Assembly (NCBI GenBank): GCA_016720805.1 | Contig: JADKJZ010000002.1 | Coordinates: 1-64,000 of the forward strand | Reading direction: 5' to 3' | Origin: Gemmatimonadota bacterium | GTDB taxonomy: Bacteria > Gemmatimonadota > Gemmatimonadetes > Gemmatimonadales > GWC2-71-9 | DNA: 64,000 nucleotides | Shown here: piece by piece, positions 17,081-25,117 of the stretch | Layout of the letters: every line of letters begins with the position of its first letter | Numbering within the stretch: the stretch's first letter is position 1 | Program-made: the position numbers and the translations under genes | The notes under the pieces: generated by a model | Seen by the model: the letters and a program-made list of their open reading frames with translations, nothing else | Databases searched by the model: none | What the model was told of the DNA's origin: nothing

Positions 17081-18777
17081 TGCGCCGCGAGACCTACGAC
17101 GCCATCGTGATCGGCAGCGGCATCTCCGGTGGCTGGGCGGCGAAGGAGCTGAGCGAGAAGGGTCTCTCGGTGCTGGTGCTCGAGGCCGGCCGCACCCTCG
17201 ACCCCGCGCGCGACTACCTGATGAACGCCCCCGCGTTCGAGATGGACTACCGCTACCTCGGCGACATCAAGCGGCTCAACGCCCGGCAGTCGATCCAGAA
17301 GAAGTGCTACGCCTGCGACGAGGGCGCCGCGCAGTTCTTCGTCGACGACGTCGACAATCCCTACACCACGCCGGAAGGGAAGCCGTTCGACTGGATCCGC
17401 GGCCGGCAGCTCGGCGGCAAGTCGATCATGTGGGGCCGCCAGTGCTATCGCTGGAGCGACCTCGATTTCGAGGCGAATCTCAAGGACGGACACGGCACCG
17501 ACTGGCCGATCCGCTATCGCGATATTGCCTCGTGGTACGACTACGTCGAGGGTTATGCCGGCATCTCCGGCGAGAAGCTCGGCCTGGCGCACCTCCCCGA
17601 TGGGCCGTTCCTCCCGCCGATGGAGATGACCTGTTCCGAGATGTTCGTGCGGGACGGCATCGCCAAGAAGTACGGCAAGTCGCGCGTGCTCACGGTCGGC
17701 CGGGTCGCCAACCTGAGCGCGGCACACAACGGTCGCGCCGCCTGCCACTACTGCGGCGACTGTCACCGCGGCTGCACCACGGCGGCGTACTTCAACTCGG
17801 TGCAGACGACGCTGGTCGATGCGCTCGCCACCGGCCGCTGCCGCATCCGGCCGTTCTCGGTGGTGCGGTCGCTGGCCTGGGATGACGCCAAGGGGAAGGT
17901 CACCGGCGTCCAGGTGATCGACGGCCAGACGATGCAGGCGCTCGACTTCCAGGCGCGGATCATCTTCGTCTGCGCCTCGGCGCTCGAGTCGACGCGCATC
18001 CTGCTCAACTCGAAGAGCCGCGCCCATCCGAACGGCCTCGGCGGCAACAGCGACGTCCTCGGCCGCAACCTGATGGATCACACGATGCAGACCGGTGCGA
18101 GCGGCAACGTTGCCGGCTTCGAAGACAAGAAGACCTTCGGCAACCGCCCCAACGGCATCTACCTCCCGCGCTTCCGCAACGTCACCGACCAACATCCCGA
18201 CTTCCTCCGTGGCTACGCCTACCAGGGCGGCGGCTACCGCGCCTCCGAGGGTTGGGGCCGCGGCGTGACGACCGAAGGCTTCGGCGCAGACTTCAAGCGC
18301 GCACTCAAGGTGCCGCAGTACGGCGGCTGGCGGATGAGTCTTGGTGGCTTCGGCGAGTGTCTGCCGAATCCGGACAACCGCGTCACCATCGACCCGCAGG
18401 TGGTCGACAAGTGGGGCATTCCGGTGCTCCGGATCGACATGCAGTGGCGCGACAACGAGCGCGCCATCATGAAGGACGCGCAGGTGGCGGCGGCCGAGAT
18501 GCTCGAGGCGGCCGGCTGCACGAACGTCAAGACGTACGACAACATGACGGCGCCGGGGCTGACCATCCACGAGATGGGGACGGCGCGGATGGGGAAGGAC
18601 ATCAAGAATTCGGTGCTCAACAAGTGGAACCAGGTGTGGGAGGCGAAGAACGTCTTCGTCACCGATGGTGCGTCCATGGCCTCCTCGGCCTGCCAGAATC
18701 CCTCGATCACGTACATGGCACTGACGGCCCGCGCGGCCGACTACGCCGTTCGCGCGCTGCAGCGCAAGGAGTTGTGA
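17077..18777 (+). CDS. GMC-family FAD sugar dehydrogenase, catalytic subunit
   Basis: 566 residues. The N-terminal Rossmann motif YDAIVIGSGISGGWAAKEL binds FAD. Substrate domain landmarks are GRQLGGKSIMWGRQ and LPDGPFLPPMEMTCSE. The motif ACHYCGDCHRGCTT (CxxCxxCxxxC, about residues 225-240) suggests an iron-sulfur cluster as in FAD glucose dehydrogenases. The C-terminal part has HEMGTARMG and the catalytic region SSACQNPSITYMALTARA. Without a signal peptide it would be exported by the Tat subunit encoded just upstream. The likely reaction is oxidation of a sugar or glycoside hydroxyl (C3 in well-studied relatives), passing electrons to a cytochrome. The exact substrate is not visible. Confidence 0.88.
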   Translation: MMRRETYDAIVIGSGISGGWAAKELSEKGLSVLVLEAGRTLDPARDYLMNAPAFEMDYRYLGDIKRLNARQSIQKKCYACDEGAAQFFVDDVDNPYTTPEGKPFDWIRGRQLGGKSIMWGRQCYRWSDLDFEANLKDGHGTDWPIRYRDIASWYDYVEGYAGISGEKLGLAHLPDGPFLPPMEMTCSEMFVRDGIAKKYGKSRVLTVGRVANLSAAHNGRAACHYCGDCHRGCTTAAYFNSVQTTLVDALATGRCRIRPFSVVRSLAWDDAKGKVTGVQVIDGQTMQALDFQARIIFVCASALESTRILLNSKSRAHPNGLGGNSDVLGRNLMDHTMQTGASGNVAGFEDKKTFGNRPNGIYLPRFRNVTDQHPDFLRGYAYQGGGYRASEGWGRGVTTEGFGADFKRALKVPQYGGWRMSLGGFGECLPNPDNRVTIDPQVVDKWGIPVLRIDMQWRDNERAIMKDAQVAAAEMLEAAGCTNVKTYDNMTAPGLTIHEMGTARMGKDIKNSVLNKWNQVWEAKNVFVTDGASMASSACQNPSITYMALTARAADYAVRALQRKEL

Positions 18778-19613
18778 TGGATCGTCGCACGTTTGTCGGT
18801 GCCCTGGGTGCTGCGGGTGTCGCCTCGATGTTGCCGTCGCGTGAGCCACTCATGGCCGCCGAGAAGATCGACAAGATCGGTCTGCAGCTCTACACCGTCC
18901 GCGGCGAGATGAAGGCATCGGTCGAGCGGACGCTCAAGGCCGTCGCTGACATCGGCTACAAGGAAGTCGAGTTCCACGACTACTTCGGCCGCCCGCCGCG
19001 GGCCATCCGGCAGCTGCTCGACCGGAACGGCCTCAAGTCGCCGGCGTGCCACGTCTCGCTCGACTCGATCAAGACCGGCTTCCATCGGACGCTGGCCGAC
19101 GCGGTCGAGATCGGCCACAAGTGGCTGATCGTCGCCTATCTCGGGACCAACGACCGCAACTCGGTCGATGCGATCAAGCGCACCGCCGAGGCGTTCAACA
19201 AGGCGGGCCGCGACGCGAAGGAGTACAAGATGCGCTTCGCCTACCACAACCACGATTTCGAGTTCCAGGAAATCGAGGGGAAGCGGATCTACGATATCCT
19301 GCTCGCCGAGTGCGACCCGAAGTACGTCGACTTCGAGATGGACCTCTACTGGGCCACCAAGGCCGGGGCGTCGCCGCTCGACTACTTCGCCAAGCATCCG
19401 GGCCGCTTTCCGCTGGTCCACGTGAAGGATGCCGGGCCGCCGCCGGAGCGGAAGATGCTCGAGGTCGGCAAGGGGACGATCGACTGGAAGGCGATCTTCG
19501 CGCAGGAGAAGCTCGGCGGGATCAAGCACTTCCTGGTGGAGCACGACAACCCCGCCGATCCGATGCAGAGCATCGCGACGTCGTTTCGCTACCTGAAGGA
19601 GCTCCGCTTCTGA
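18777..19613 (+). CDS. Tat-exported sugar phosphate isomerase/epimerase-type TIM barrel
   Basis: 278 residues. The ATG at 18777 overlaps the GMC stop by one base and has AAGGAG five bases upstream. MDRRTFVGALGAAGVASML is a twin-arginine signal. The remainder is an AP-endonuclease-2/xylose-isomerase-like barrel: KIGLQLYTVRGEMK, then IGYKEVEFHDYFGR, MRFAYHNHDFEFQE (metal His), VDFEMDLYWATKAG (Asp/Glu), PLVHVKDAG (His) and KHFLVEHDNP. Relatives next to GMC dehydrogenases act on 3-keto sugars or glycosides (isomerisation or eliminative cleavage). Location after the dehydrogenase supports such a periplasmic step, but the substrate is inferred. Confidence 0.85.
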   Translation: MDRRTFVGALGAAGVASMLPSREPLMAAEKIDKIGLQLYTVRGEMKASVERTLKAVADIGYKEVEFHDYFGRPPRAIRQLLDRNGLKSPACHVSLDSIKTGFHRTLADAVEIGHKWLIVAYLGTNDRNSVDAIKRTAEAFNKAGRDAKEYKMRFAYHNHDFEFQEIEGKRIYDILLAECDPKYVDFEMDLYWATKAGASPLDYFAKHPGRFPLVHVKDAGPPPERKMLEVGKGTIDWKAIFAQEKLGGIKHFLVEHDNPADPMQSIATSFRYLKELRF

Positions 19614-21304
19614 CCTGGGACGCGATCGTCGTCGGCTCCGGGATGTCCGGCGGCTGGGCGGCGAAGGAGCTCGCCGAGCGCGGCCTCCGCACCCTGGTGC
19701 TGGAGGCCGGCCGGATGATCACGCCTGAGCGCGATTACCTGATGGACACGCCGGCATATGAGTTCCCGTACCGTGGTCTCGGCGATCCAAAGGGGACCGC
19801 CGAGAAGTTCAAGATCCAGCGGAGGTCGGTCGGCTTCTCCGAGGCGACGAAGCAGTTCTTCGTCGACGATCGCGAGCTGCCGTACAACACCGCGCCCGGC
19901 ACCGACTTCTCGTGGCTCCGCTCGCGCATGCTCGGTGGTCGGTCGATCCTCTGGGGCCGGATGACGTTTCGGATGAGCGACCTCGACTTCACCGCGAATC
20001 TGCGCGACGGCGTCGGCATCGACTGGCCGCTCCGTCACGCCGACCTCGCGCCGTGGTACGAGTACGTGGAACGGTTCGTCGGCGTGTCGGGTGAGGCACT
20101 CGGGTTGGACTACCTCCCCGATTCGCATTTCCTCCCGCCGATGCAGCTGACGTGCGCCGAGGAACAGGTCAAGGCAGGACTGACGAAGGCGTATGGCGGC
20201 CGCCGCATCATGACGATCGGCCGCACCGCGGTGCTCACGCAACCGATCCATGGACGCGCGGCCTGCCACTACTGCAACAGCTGCGAACGCGGCTGCTCGA
20301 CCTTCTCGTACTTCAACTCGGTGCACGCCACGCTGCCCGCGGCGATGAAGACGGGGCGCTGCACCATTCGCCCCTTCTCTATTGTGCACTCGCTGGCGTA
20401 CGACGACCGGACCGGGAAGGCGACCGGTGTCCGGATCATCGACGCCAACACGCACGAGGCGATCGAGTTGAAGGCGAAGGTGATCTTCCTCTGCGCCTCG
20501 ACGCTGGAGTCGGCGCGGATCCTCCTCAACAGTGCCACCGCAGGGCAGCCGACCGGCCTCGGCAACGCGTCGGACCAGCTCGGCCGCAACCTGATGGACC
20601 ACATCAAGGGCGCTGGTGCGTCGGGGCGCGTCGAGGGGCTCGACGACAAGACCTCCTTCGGTCGGCGCCCGACCGGTGTCTACATCCCGCGCTTCCGGAA
20701 TCTCGACGCGCGCAGCCACCAGACCGATTTCATTCGCGGCTACGGCTATCAGGGCGGAGCGGGTGGGCGCGGTCCGCTCTGGTCATCGGCGGCCGGGACG
20801 CCGGGCTTCGGCGCCGACTTCAAGCGCGGCCTCAAGCACGCCATCGGTGGCTGGGGCTTCTCCATGAGCGGCTTCGCGGAGTGCCTCCCGAACCCCGAGA
20901 ATCGGATGCAGATCGATCCGACACTCAAGGACGCCTGGGGCATCCCGACGCTGAAGATCTCGGCGAAGTGGGGCGAGAACGAGCTCCGGCTGCACAAGGA
21001 CATGGCGGAGCAGGCAGGCGAGATGCTCGAGGCCGCCGGCGTGAAGAACGTCAGCATCAACCGCGGCACGCCGCCGCCGATGGGGCAGACCAACCACGAG
21101 ATGGGTGCCGCGCGGATGGGCCGGTCGCCGAAGACGTCGGTGCTCAACGCCTGGAACCAGGTGTGGGACGCCAAGAATGTCTTCGTGACCGACGGCGCCG
21201 CGATGGTCTCCTCCAGCTGCGTGAACCCGTCGCTCACCTACATGGCGCTGACGGCGCGTGCGGCGGCGTACGCCGTGAGCCGCCTGAAGCGGAACGAGTT
21301 GTAG
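19610..21304 (+). CDS. Second GMC-family FAD sugar dehydrogenase, CTG start
   Basis: 564 residues. No ATG or GTG is available before the FAD motif (DAIVVGSGMSGGWAAKELAE). CTG at 19610 overlaps the preceding stop (CTGA) and has a perfect AAGGAG at 19596-19601, eight bases upstream. It would give the same leader length as the paralogue at 17077. The protein keeps all landmarks: SRMLGGRSILWGRMTFRM, ACHYCNSCERGCST (CxxCxxCxxxC), HEMGAARMGRSPKTS and SSSCVNPSLTYMALTARAA. It lacks an export signal and its own small subunit, so it may share the Tat subunit at 16529. It is clearly a tandem duplicate of the first GMC gene with a diverged substrate pocket. Confidence 0.85.
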   Translation: MTWDAIVVGSGMSGGWAAKELAERGLRTLVLEAGRMITPERDYLMDTPAYEFPYRGLGDPKGTAEKFKIQRRSVGFSEATKQFFVDDRELPYNTAPGTDFSWLRSRMLGGRSILWGRMTFRMSDLDFTANLRDGVGIDWPLRHADLAPWYEYVERFVGVSGEALGLDYLPDSHFLPPMQLTCAEEQVKAGLTKAYGGRRIMTIGRTAVLTQPIHGRAACHYCNSCERGCSTFSYFNSVHATLPAAMKTGRCTIRPFSIVHSLAYDDRTGKATGVRIIDANTHEAIELKAKVIFLCASTLESARILLNSATAGQPTGLGNASDQLGRNLMDHIKGAGASGRVEGLDDKTSFGRRPTGVYIPRFRNLDARSHQTDFIRGYGYQGGAGGRGPLWSSAAGTPGFGADFKRGLKHAIGGWGFSMSGFAECLPNPENRMQIDPTLKDAWGIPTLKISAKWGENELRLHKDMAEQAGEMLEAAGVKNVSINRGTPPPMGQTNHEMGAARMGRSPKTSVLNAWNQVWDAKNVFVTDGAAMVSSSCVNPSLTYMALTARAAAYAVSRLKRNEL

Positions 21305-22123
21305 ATGGAACGGCGCGACTTCCTCGCGGCCGCCGCGGCGATTCCGGCGTTCCGCCTCCTGCCCGCGACGAACAAGCTCGGCGACATCGGCCTCGCGACG
21401 ATCACCGTCGCCAAGGGGATGACGGAGCAGCCGGCGAAGACGCTCGATGCCGTCGCCGAAATTGGCTATACCGAGATCGGGCTGAGCCAGCTGTATGGCA
21501 GCACGGCGCCGCAGATCGAGGAGATGCTCAAGCAGTCGGGGCTCCACTGTCCGGTGCTGCACCTGCCGTGGGCCGACCTGAGTGACGCCAATTTCCCGGC
21601 GGCGCTCGAACGCTGCCACGTTCTTGGCGCGCGCTATCTCTTCTGCCCGTCACTGCCTGCGCCCAAGTGGACGACGCGGGCCGGGATCACGGAGCTGGCC
21701 GAGGTCTTCAATCGGCAGGGTGCCAAGGCGCGGGATGAAGGCGTCATCCTCGGCTTCCACAATCATGCCGCCGAGTTCGCGCTGGTCGATGGCGTGCCGG
21801 GCCTTGCGCGCTTCCTCGACGAGACCGACCGCGAGCTGATGCAGCTCGAGCTCGATTGTTATTGGGTCACCAAGGCGGGGCAGGATCCGGTGGCGTGGCT
21901 GCTCCGCAACCCGGGGCGCGTGCCGGCGCTTCACATCAAGGACATGGCGATGGGTGGCGGCTTTGCGGATGTTGGCGCGGGCACGATCGATTACCGCCGG
22001 ATCTTCCGCGAGCGGAAGCGTGCCGGGGTGAAGCACTTTCTGGTCGAGCATGATCAGCCCGCGGATGAATTGGCGACGGCGCGGGCGTCGTATGGATATT
22101 TGCGCGCGTTGCGATGGTCGTAG
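21305..22123 (+). CDS. Tat-exported isomerase/epimerase TIM barrel, second copy
   Basis: 272 residues, starting immediately after the previous stop. MERRDFLAAAAAIPAFRLL is a short Tat-type leader. The barrel pattern parallels that of 18777: DAVAEIGYTEIGLSQLYG, VILGFHNHAAEFALVDG (metal His), MQLELDCYWVTKAGQDPV, VPALHIKDMAMG and KHFLVEHDQPADE at the C-terminus. The alternation GMC-isomerase-GMC-isomerase suggests duplication of a two-gene unit. It probably processes an oxidised sugar in the periplasm; specificity is unknown. Confidence 0.83.
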   Translation: MERRDFLAAAAAIPAFRLLPATNKLGDIGLATITVAKGMTEQPAKTLDAVAEIGYTEIGLSQLYGSTAPQIEEMLKQSGLHCPVLHLPWADLSDANFPAALERCHVLGARYLFCPSLPAPKWTTRAGITELAEVFNRQGAKARDEGVILGFHNHAAEFALVDGVPGLARFLDETDRELMQLELDCYWVTKAGQDPVAWLLRNPGRVPALHIKDMAMGGGFADVGAGTIDYRRIFRERKRAGVKHFLVEHDQPADELATARASYGYLRALRWS

Positions 22124-22310
22124 GGGCGCGGCCTGCCGCGCCCATTATGGCGATGATCGGCGCGGGCATGCCGGCATCGCGATGATGTTGGCACGGGCGC
22201 AGCATGCTGCGCCCCTACAGCGATGATGCTGGCCTGCATCCCCCGATATCCCGGGATGCCGGCCGATGCGATGCGATGCCCCTCCTGTACGGGCGCAGCA
22301 TGCTGCGCCC
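22124..22310. repeat. REP-like palindromes downstream of isomerase
   Basis: GGGCGCGGcctgCCGCGCCC lies at 22124-22143, right after the stop. Two identical perfect 20-bp palindromes GGGCGCAGCATGCTGCGCCC lie at 22195-22214 and 22291-22310. Short direct repeats containing CGATATCCC follow both of the latter. The second copy ends 16 bases before the first possible ATG of the next gene. Confidence 0.85.
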
Positions 22311-22341
22311 CCGATATCCCGAATGCATGGAGCCCCGCCCG

Positions 22342-23205
22342 ATGGCCACTTCCCGCCGCACCTTCCTTGCCGCTTCGGCGGCCACGATCGCCGGCATCTC
22401 GCACGCCAATGCCATCCACGCCGCACCGTCGGCGCCGCGGGTGGGCCGCCTGAAACAGTCGGTCACCCGGTGGACGTATGGCGGGATGCCCTACGATGAG
22501 TTCTGCCAGATGCTGGTGAAGCTCGGCTTCGGCGGGGTCGATCTCGTGAACCCGGCGGATTGGGCGACGGTCAAGAAGCATGGGCTCAAGATCTCGACCT
22601 CGAACTCCACCACCCGCGGCGACTTCATCAGTCGTGGGTTGAATGACCGGGCCAATCATGCGCTGATCCTCGGCGAGCTGGAGACGGTGCTGCCGGCCGC
22701 GGCGAAGGAGGGGATCCCGAACGTGATCGCGATGTTCGGCAACGCCGGCAGCATCAGCCGCGAGGACGGGATCGCGGCGTGCGCGGAGGGGCTGGCGAAG
22801 ATCGCGCCGCTGGCGGAGAAGGTCGGGGTGACGGTGATCCTCGAGATGCTCAATTCGCGGGTCGATCACCGCGGCTTCCAGGGCGACACCTCGGCGTACG
22901 GGATTGCCGTCGCCGAGAAGGTCAACTCGCCACGCGTGCGACTGCTGTACGACATTTACCACATGCAGATCAGCGAGGGCGACATCATCCGCTCGATCCG
23001 CACCAACGGGAAGTACTTCGCGCACTACCACACGGCGGGGAACCCGGGGCGGAACGAGATCGGCGACACGCAGGAGCTCAACTACCGCACCATTGCACAG
23101 GCGATCGCGGACACGGGCTTCCAGGGGTGGCTGGCGCACGAGTTCTCGCCGCGCGGCGACAAGGAAGTGGCGCTAACGGAGGCGCGGGACCGGTGTACGG
23201 TGTAG
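22342..23205 (+). CDS. Tat-exported hydroxypyruvate isomerase-like TIM barrel
   Basis: 287 residues from the ATG at 22342 (22327 is an alternative five codons earlier). SRRTFLAASAATIAGISHANA is a twin-arginine signal. The barrel resembles Hyi-type isomerases: KQSVTRWTYGGMPYDEFCQMLVKLGFGGVDL, VTVILEMLNSRVDHRGFQ (catalytic Glu and His), VRLLYDIYHMQISEGDIIRSI (Asp, His), FAHYHTAGNPGRNEIGDTQELNY (His) and GWLAHEFSPRG (Glu). These motifs closely match hydroxypyruvate isomerase, but a periplasmic Tat-exported version may act on another keto sugar. It ends the sugar cluster. Confidence 0.85.
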   Translation: MATSRRTFLAASAATIAGISHANAIHAAPSAPRVGRLKQSVTRWTYGGMPYDEFCQMLVKLGFGGVDLVNPADWATVKKHGLKISTSNSTTRGDFISRGLNDRANHALILGELETVLPAAAKEGIPNVIAMFGNAGSISREDGIAACAEGLAKIAPLAEKVGVTVILEMLNSRVDHRGFQGDTSAYGIAVAEKVNSPRVRLLYDIYHMQISEGDIIRSIRTNGKYFAHYHTAGNPGRNEIGDTQELNYRTIAQAIADTGFQGWLAHEFSPRGDKEVALTEARDRCTV

Positions 23206-23330
23206 TACAGCCGCGCATGCCTGCCCTGAGCGTAGCGAAGGGTCAGGCCGCTTGAGTGATCGCTCCGGTCAGCAGACTGCAATGGTCTACAGGTTTCCTA
23301 TGGAAAACCACACCGCCAGCTTCCGATTCC

Positions 23331-23348
23331 GGGGGGGGGGTCTATTCT
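23331..23348 (+). promoter_or_regulatory. G10 tract next to a possible -10 box
   Basis: A run of ten Gs (23331-23340) is followed by TATTCT at 23343-23348. A weak -35-like TTCCGA at 23321-23326 would lie 16 bases upstream, with the G tract inside the spacer. If real, slippage in the tract would alter promoter spacing for the operon that starts at 23392. Confidence 0.3.
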
Positions 23349-23391
23349 CTAATTCCTGACCCTCTCATCGCCTCTCTGGAGCGCCACGACC

Positions 23392-23742
23392 ATGACGAAT
23401 GACCGTCACACCATTTCCGTTCTGGACGCTGCCGCATTGACTGCCCGCTGGCGGAAGTCGCACCCCGACGCAATGCGGGCCGCGCGCTTTGATCGTATCG
23501 CGTTCGACCGGTTGCTGAGCAGGCCGGGTGTCGCAGGGATCCGCATCTACCTCGCGATGCAGTCTGGTGGTGAATGGACGTACGTGATGGTGGCGACAGA
23601 CGGGAATGGCAAGGACATCCTCGGGGACGTTGGCGACGTGACAGGGACCGCGGGGACCGGGGTCGAGGAGCAGGCCTACCCATGCCCACCCTACTGTGAC
23701 TGCTCAAGCCCCCTGAACGGGGACTGCCCGCCCGACGAATGA
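23392..23742 (+). CDS. Short protein with Cys-rich C-terminal tail
   Basis: 116 residues without a signal peptide. The first 90 residues look like a small alpha/beta domain (ISVLDAAALTARWRKSHPD, then LLSRPGVAGIRIYLAMQSGGEWTYVMVATDGNGKDI). The tail is YPCPPYCDCSSPLNGDCPPDE with four cysteines. From memory, many short Bacteroidota proteins of unknown function share the GIRIYxA...DxxGxD core and a CPPxC...PLN end; I cannot verify this. The stop overlaps the next start (ATGA), so it is translated with the membrane protein and the two-component pair that follow. It might be a sensed or processed component, but no function should be assumed. Confidence 0.7.
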   Translation: MTNDRHTISVLDAAALTARWRKSHPDAMRAARFDRIAFDRLLSRPGVAGIRIYLAMQSGGEWTYVMVATDGNGKDILGDVGDVTGTAGTGVEEQAYPCPPYCDCSSPLNGDCPPDE

Positions 23743-24404
23743 CTGTACCAATGTGGTTCACGATGCTGGCGCTCTGCTATCTGGCGATGCAGGTAGCCGG
23801 GCTCGTCGTGGGCCTTGTGCGATGGCATCATCTCGGCTTGCCGGAACGCTTTGCGGCACTCTGGTTCGGGGTCGCCGCGATTGCGGGGATTGTCGAACAT
23901 GTTCTCCGAACGACGCAGCACAACAGTCAACTTGCCGCCCATTTGTGGTTTGCTCCGAGTGGCGTGCTCGCGCTCTGGATTGCGGCCGGGGTCGTCACCG
24001 GACGGCGCGCCAGGGCGCTATGGCGAGCGGCCGCGCTCGCCTACCTCGGGGTTATCGCTATGGTCCTGGCAATCACTGAGACCCCGGCGGAGTATTCTCC
24101 GTACGCTGGTGCGATTCATGGGATGGTGCTGGTCGGGGTCGGTGCACACTCAATCGTCTATCGCGCTGGGCACGCAGGCGTGTCTCTATGGCGTGACGCC
24201 TCCTTCCTGATTGGTGCCGGGCTGCTCCTCATCGGGGGGCCGACAACGTTCCTTGCACTGGTTTCACGGACTCTGGGCAGCACAGACGGGGCGACAGTGC
24301 GCGTTCTATACGCAATGCGGTTGTGCCTCGCTGTAGGGGGCCAGGGTTTCATCCTCCGTGGGCTCTTGCCAATGCCTCGACGAGGACGGGAGCACACCCA
24401 ATGA
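23739..24404 (+). CDS. Multi-pass membrane protein of unknown family
   Basis: 221 residues with about six to seven hydrophobic segments (starting FTMLALCYLAMQVAGLVVGLV and ending LCLAVGGQGFILRGLL). It has short loops and His/Arg residues near helix ends (RWHHLGLPERF, HGMVLVGVGAHSIVYRAGH). No family is recognised. It lies between the Cys-tail protein and a histidine kinase that has only one membrane helix of its own, with four-base ATGA overlaps on both sides. A sensor or accessory role for the kinase is a reasonable inference; transport is an alternative. Confidence 0.75.
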   Translation: MTVPMWFTMLALCYLAMQVAGLVVGLVRWHHLGLPERFAALWFGVAAIAGIVEHVLRTTQHNSQLAAHLWFAPSGVLALWIAAGVVTGRRARALWRAAALAYLGVIAMVLAITETPAEYSPYAGAIHGMVLVGVGAHSIVYRAGHAGVSLWRDASFLIGAGLLLIGGPTTFLALVSRTLGSTDGATVRVLYAMRLCLAVGGQGFILRGLLPMPRRGREHTQ

Positions 24405-25117
24405 TCTTGGTTGTCACACTCACCCTCGTTGGCACAATTCTGCTTGCGACGATTATTGGAACGGCCGTGGTGCAGCAGTCACGACTGTTGAGGCTTCGGC
24501 AGTCCCTATCCGGACGGCTGATTGAGGCACAAGACAGGGAGCGCGCAGCCCTCGCTCGCGAACTGCACGATGACATGGTTGGTCGGCTGGATGCCGTCAG
24601 CCGAGGATTACGCGCACTTTCGAACGGAGATGCGAACGACTACGGAGATGAGCTTGCCGAGCTCGCGGATGAACTTCGCGATGTCGCACGGCAGCTTCAC
24701 CCTTCCCTGGTTGATCTCCGCGGACTTGAGGTTGCGCTGCAGGTGCTGGGTGACGAGATGGCGTCACGTGCCGGCATCGCGATCACCGTGCACGTGCGCG
24801 GCGAGTCCCATCTAGTGCCGAAGCAGGCGCAGCTGGGACTGTTCCGTATCGCGCAGGAAGCACTCCGGAATGCGATCAAGCATTCGAAGGCCGGCGAAGT
24901 CGAGATCTGCCTCACTTGCACGACTGACCTGGTGGAGCTGGTGATCACCGATGAGGGGGTCGGCTTCGTGGCCGAGGAGGGACGAAAGGGCGCCGGCCTT
25001 GGTCTCTTGTCGATGGCGGAGCGGGCTCGTTTGCTTGGGGGGCGGTTCCAGGTTGACTCAACGCCAGATTCAGGCACCAGGGTGGGGGTGCTCATTTCTT
25101 TGGCCGGGAAGCCATAA
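24401..25117 (+). CDS. NarL-type sensor histidine kinase
   Basis: 238 residues. One N-terminal membrane helix (MILVVTLTLVGTILLATIIGTAVV) leads directly to a HisKA_3 dimerisation domain with ERAALARELHDDMVGRLDAVSRGL; the phosphoacceptor is His56. The HATPase domain follows with an N-box (FRIAQEALRNAIKHSKAGE) and G-boxes (DEGVGFVAEEGRKGAGLGLLSMAERARLLGG). There is no periplasmic or PAS sensor domain, so the signal must come from a partner, most likely the membrane protein encoded upstream with an overlapping start. It pairs with the response regulator that follows. Confidence 0.92.
   Translation: MILVVTLTLVGTILLATIIGTAVVQQSRLLRLRQSLSGRLIEAQDRERAALARELHDDMVGRLDAVSRGLRALSNGDANDYGDELAELADELRDVARQLHPSLVDLRGLEVALQVLGDEMASRAGIAITVHVRGESHLVPKQAQLGLFRIAQEALRNAIKHSKAGEVEICLTCTTDLVELVITDEGVGFVAEEGRKGAGLGLLSMAERARLLGGRFQVDSTPDSGTRVGVLISLAGKP

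Noticed and set aside
17035..18849. Reverse-strand frame of 604 residues
   Set aside because: Antisense to the GMC dehydrogenase; His/Arg/Val-rich shadow without any domain pattern.
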